Shown here: positions 5,294 to 7,275 of the stretch, in pieces
Layout of the letters: each line of letters opens with the position of its first letter
Numbering within the stretch: the first letter of the stretch is position 1
Assembly: GCA_016930895.1 (NCBI GenBank)
Contig: JAFGFV010000145.1
Location: 1 to 7,275 of the forward strand
Source: Spirochaetales bacterium
GTDB taxonomy: Bacteria; Spirochaetota; Spirochaetia; SZUA-6; DRHE01
Direction: 5' to 3'
DNA length: 7,275 nt
Translations under genes and position numbers: made by a program
Notes under the pieces: generated by a model
Told to the model about the DNA's origin: nothing
Database searches by the model: none
The model's input: only the letters and a program-made list of their open reading frames with translations

Positions 5294-6574
5294 ATGAACC
5301 GAAATCGCGTGGTGGCAGTCGTGCTGGTCCTACTCCTCGCCGGGGCCCTAGCCTTTGCCGGGGGCAAGCAGGAGCCCCAGGCCGCCGGAGAGCAGAAGGT
5401 GGTGCTCAGGTACACCAGCCTCAGAACCGAAGACGTGGAGCGGGAGAACCGGATCAACGCCGAGTTCACCAAGAAGTACCCCAACATCGAGATCAAGTTC
5501 GAGCCCATCAAGAACAGCGAGTACGACACTGCCCTCAAGACGTCCCTCGAAACGGGAGTGGGGGCGGACATCGCGATCCTGAGGTCCTACGATGGGGGCC
5601 GGCAGATCTACGACGCCGGCTACATCTACGAGTTGGGCGACCTGGTGCCGAACATCGAGAGCGACTTCACCGCCAACTCCGTGGCCACCTGGGCGACTGA
5701 GGACGGAACCATCTACGGGGTTCCGTACTTCGGCTCGATCACGGGCATCTGGTACAACCGGGAGGTGTTCGACCAGTACAGCCTGAAGGAACCCGCCACC
5801 TGGGACGAGTTCATCGCCCTGTGCCGGAATCTCAAACAGAAGGGCGAGACTGTGCTGGCCCACGGGACCAACGAGCAGTGGGTTCTGACCGAGACCCTGT
5901 TGTGCACCGTCGGCCCCAACTTCTACGGCGGCGAGAAGGCGCGCCAGGCGCTCATCAACGGGGAGATCAAGTACACCGATCCGCGCTTCGTCAAGGCGTA
6001 CGACAAGATCAAGGAGCTCGTCGAGTTCTTCCCGCCCAACTACCAGGCCATCGACTACGTCACGATGCAGCAGATGTTCATGAACGGCCAGGCGGCCATG
6101 TGGGTCGCCGGATCGTGGGAGCTCGGCGTGATTCGCGACGCCGGCCTGGAGGTCGGCTGGTTTGGCCCGCCGGTGGAGAAGAAGGGCGACCGCATGCAGT
6201 ACGCCTTCTACGCCGACCTGGGCCTGGGCCTCAACAAGGCCACCAAGCACAAGGACGAGGCGGTTCAATTCCTGCGCTGGGTCGCTTCGCCGCAGCACGC
6301 CTCGCTCCTGGCCAACGAGCTGCCCGGCATGTTCCCGCCGATGAAGGTCAAGTTCGAGATCTCCGACCCCGTGGCCCTGGAGATCGTGCAGATCGCGCAG
6401 CGGCCGGACGTGGACACCACCGGCCAGCTGATGTGGGAGAAGCTGTCGCGGCAGGAGCCCAGCGGGGAGAGTCTCCAGCTGGAGGCCGTCCAGAAGTTCC
6501 TGAACGGAACCTGGACCGCCCGGCAGGCCGTGGAATACGTGCAGAAGGGCCTGGATACCTGGTACTATAAGTAG
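5294..6574 (+). CDS. Periplasmic sugar-binding protein of a CUT1-type ABC importer
   Basis: The 426-residue protein is an extracellular solute-binding protein of the maltose/glycerol-phosphate type (SBP_bac_1-like), which captures substrate and passes it to the permease. The N-terminus has basic residues, a hydrophobic core (6-20) and a signal peptidase I site A-F-A ending at residue 22, with the mature protein starting G-G-K-Q-E-P. It has no lipobox cysteine. Family features include N-A-E-F-T-K-K-Y-P-N-I-E-I (55-67), G-I-W-Y-N-R-E-V-F-D (151-160), P-A-T-W-D-E-F (167-173) and later F-M-N-G-Q-A-A-M-W-V-A-G-S-W-E. Length is normal. The start has an excellent AAGGAGG (5283-5289) four bases upstream. 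The permease gene follows after 30 bp. The unusually strong ribosome binding site, together with the repeat and hairpin upstream, would favour higher output than the enzymes, as is common for binding proteins. The ligand is not predictable beyond sugar-like. Confidence 0.92.
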   Translation: MNRNRVVAVVLVLLLAGALAFAGGKQEPQAAGEQKVVLRYTSLRTEDVERENRINAEFTKKYPNIEIKFEPIKNSEYDTALKTSLETGVGADIAILRSYDGGRQIYDAGYIYELGDLVPNIESDFTANSVATWATEDGTIYGVPYFGSITGIWYNREVFDQYSLKEPATWDEFIALCRNLKQKGETVLAHGTNEQWVLTETLLCTVGPNFYGGEKARQALINGEIKYTDPRFVKAYDKIKELVEFFPPNYQAIDYVTMQQMFMNGQAAMWVAGSWELGVIRDAGLEVGWFGPPVEKKGDRMQYAFYADLGLGLNKATKHKDEAVQFLRWVASPQHASLLANELPGMFPPMKVKFEISDPVALEIVQIAQRPDVDTTGQLMWEKLSRQEPSGESLQLEAVQKFLNGTWTARQAVEYVQKGLDTWYYK

Positions 6575-6604
6575 ACGCAAGTGCGAGCCGCGCCGGGGGC
6601 AGAC

Positions 6605-7275
6605 ATGAGAAAACGGAAGGTACGCTTGTTCCTCATCGCATATCTGCTCCCGGCCCTCGTCATCTACACGGTCTTCATGATCTTGCCGATCCTCCAGTCC
6701 ATGCGCTACAGCCTGTACACGGGGACCGGCATCAGGCCGGACCAGTTCGTCGGGTTCGGCAACTACGTCAAGCTGTTCACCCAGTTCCCCTTCCGCCTGC
6801 GGTTCTTCAACGTGCTCAAGAACAACGTGATGTTCTTCATCATGGTCAGCATCAGTCAGAACGTTTTCGGATTCGTCCTGGCGGTCCTCCTGACCCGCAG
6901 GTTCAAGGGCAAGAGGTTCTTCCGCTCCCTGTTCTTCGTGCCCACGGCTCTGTCGGTGATCGTGGTGGGATTCGTGTTCAAGCTGATCCTGAACCCCGTG
7001 TGGGGCGTGTTCGACCGGATGCTGCGCTCCCTGGGCCTGGAGGCCCTGATCCGCCCGTGGCTGGGAGACCCGCTGCTGGCGCTGCCGATCCTCTCCCTGG
7101 TGACGGCCTGGCATTTCATCGGCATCCCGATCATCTTCTTCACCGCCGGGATCGACGGCATCAGCGACGACATCATCGAAGCGGGGCGTATCGACGGGGT
7201 CTCCGCGTGGGGCGAGGTGCGCCACATCCTCGTGCCGATGCTCAAGCCCATCATCGGGATCGTGACCATCCTGAC
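6605..7275 (+). CDS. ABC sugar importer permease, MalF/UgpA type, 3' end outside the window
   Basis: The reading frame is open from ATG 6605 to the window edge (223 codons). It encodes an inner-membrane permease subunit of a CUT1 sugar importer. Membrane helices are visible at about residues 9-31, 73-97, 107-130 and 158-182. The cytoplasmic EAA loop that docks the ATPase starts at E192 (E-A-G-R-I-D-G-V-S-A-W-G) and ends L-V-P-M-L-K-P (209-215). Such proteins are usually about 290-310 residues, so roughly one or two helices are missing at the right edge. The upstream G-rich stretch (6594-6599) is a modest ribosome binding site. A second permease (MalG type) would be expected next. The ATPase is often shared and encoded elsewhere. 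Confidence 0.92.
   Translation, partial: MRKRKVRLFLIAYLLPALVIYTVFMILPILQSMRYSLYTGTGIRPDQFVGFGNYVKLFTQFPFRLRFFNVLKNNVMFFIMVSISQNVFGFVLAVLLTRRFKGKRFFRSLFFVPTALSVIVVGFVFKLILNPVWGVFDRMLRSLGLEALIRPWLGDPLLALPILSLVTAWHFIGIPIIFFTAGIDGISDDIIEAGRIDGVSAWGEVRHILVPMLKPIIGIVTIL

Noticed and set aside
5348..7225. A 625-codon minus-strand open frame opposite the binding protein and permease
   Set aside because: It shows the same compositional shadow effect, with no recognisable domain. It crosses two well-supported genes.

Overview
The window is GC-rich bacterial chromosome-like DNA with tightly packed genes and a strong G/C preference at third codon positions. The substrate-binding protein has a signal peptide ending A-F-A followed by G-G-K-Q-E-P. 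This cysteine-free 'AGG-x-QE' start of the mature protein is typical of sugar-binding proteins from Spirochaetes, so a GC-rich spirochaete is my best guess. It rests on one motif and is not proven. No rRNA, tRNA, IS element, phage gene or CRISPR array was seen.

Left part (1-1253): the 3' end of a rightward gene, possibly a SAM-dependent methyltransferase (1-101), is followed by a good sigma-70 promoter and an 89-residue three-helix membrane protein (231-500). That gene converges on a leftward gene for a free-standing B3/B4 domain protein (561-1253), with a GC-rich inverted repeat between the two stop codons.

Central control region (about 2470-2730): a leftward ROK-family repressor gene (stop at 1264) lies 10 bp upstream of the B3/B4 gene, and the two probably form an operon. 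Between the ROK gene and the rightward operon is a relatively AT-rich divergent promoter region. The leftward promoter is TTGACG-17 bp-TATACT and the rightward one is TTGACA-16 bp-TATAAT, a full consensus match in both hexamers. The usual start codons of the ROK gene lie at or upstream of its own promoter. Translation may therefore begin at a rare ACG or ATC codon behind a good ribosome binding site.

Right part (2730-7275): a rightward cluster encodes a DegT/DnrJ/EryC1/StrS-family PLP aminotransferase, a zinc-dependent medium-chain dehydrogenase (12 bp gap), a periplasmic sugar-binding protein and a MalF/UgpA-type permease cut by the window end. A 188-bp gap before the binding protein contains four tandem 19-bp repeats, an unused Shine-Dalgarno-like stretch and an isolated hairpin.

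Working model (inference): the ABC importer takes up a sugar-like compound. The dehydrogenase and aminotransferase interconvert hydroxyl, keto and amino groups on it, and the ROK protein represses the cluster until a sugar ligand binds. A sugar aminotransferase placed first in an importer operon suggests use of an amino sugar or aminocyclitol. The substrate cannot be read from the sequence.
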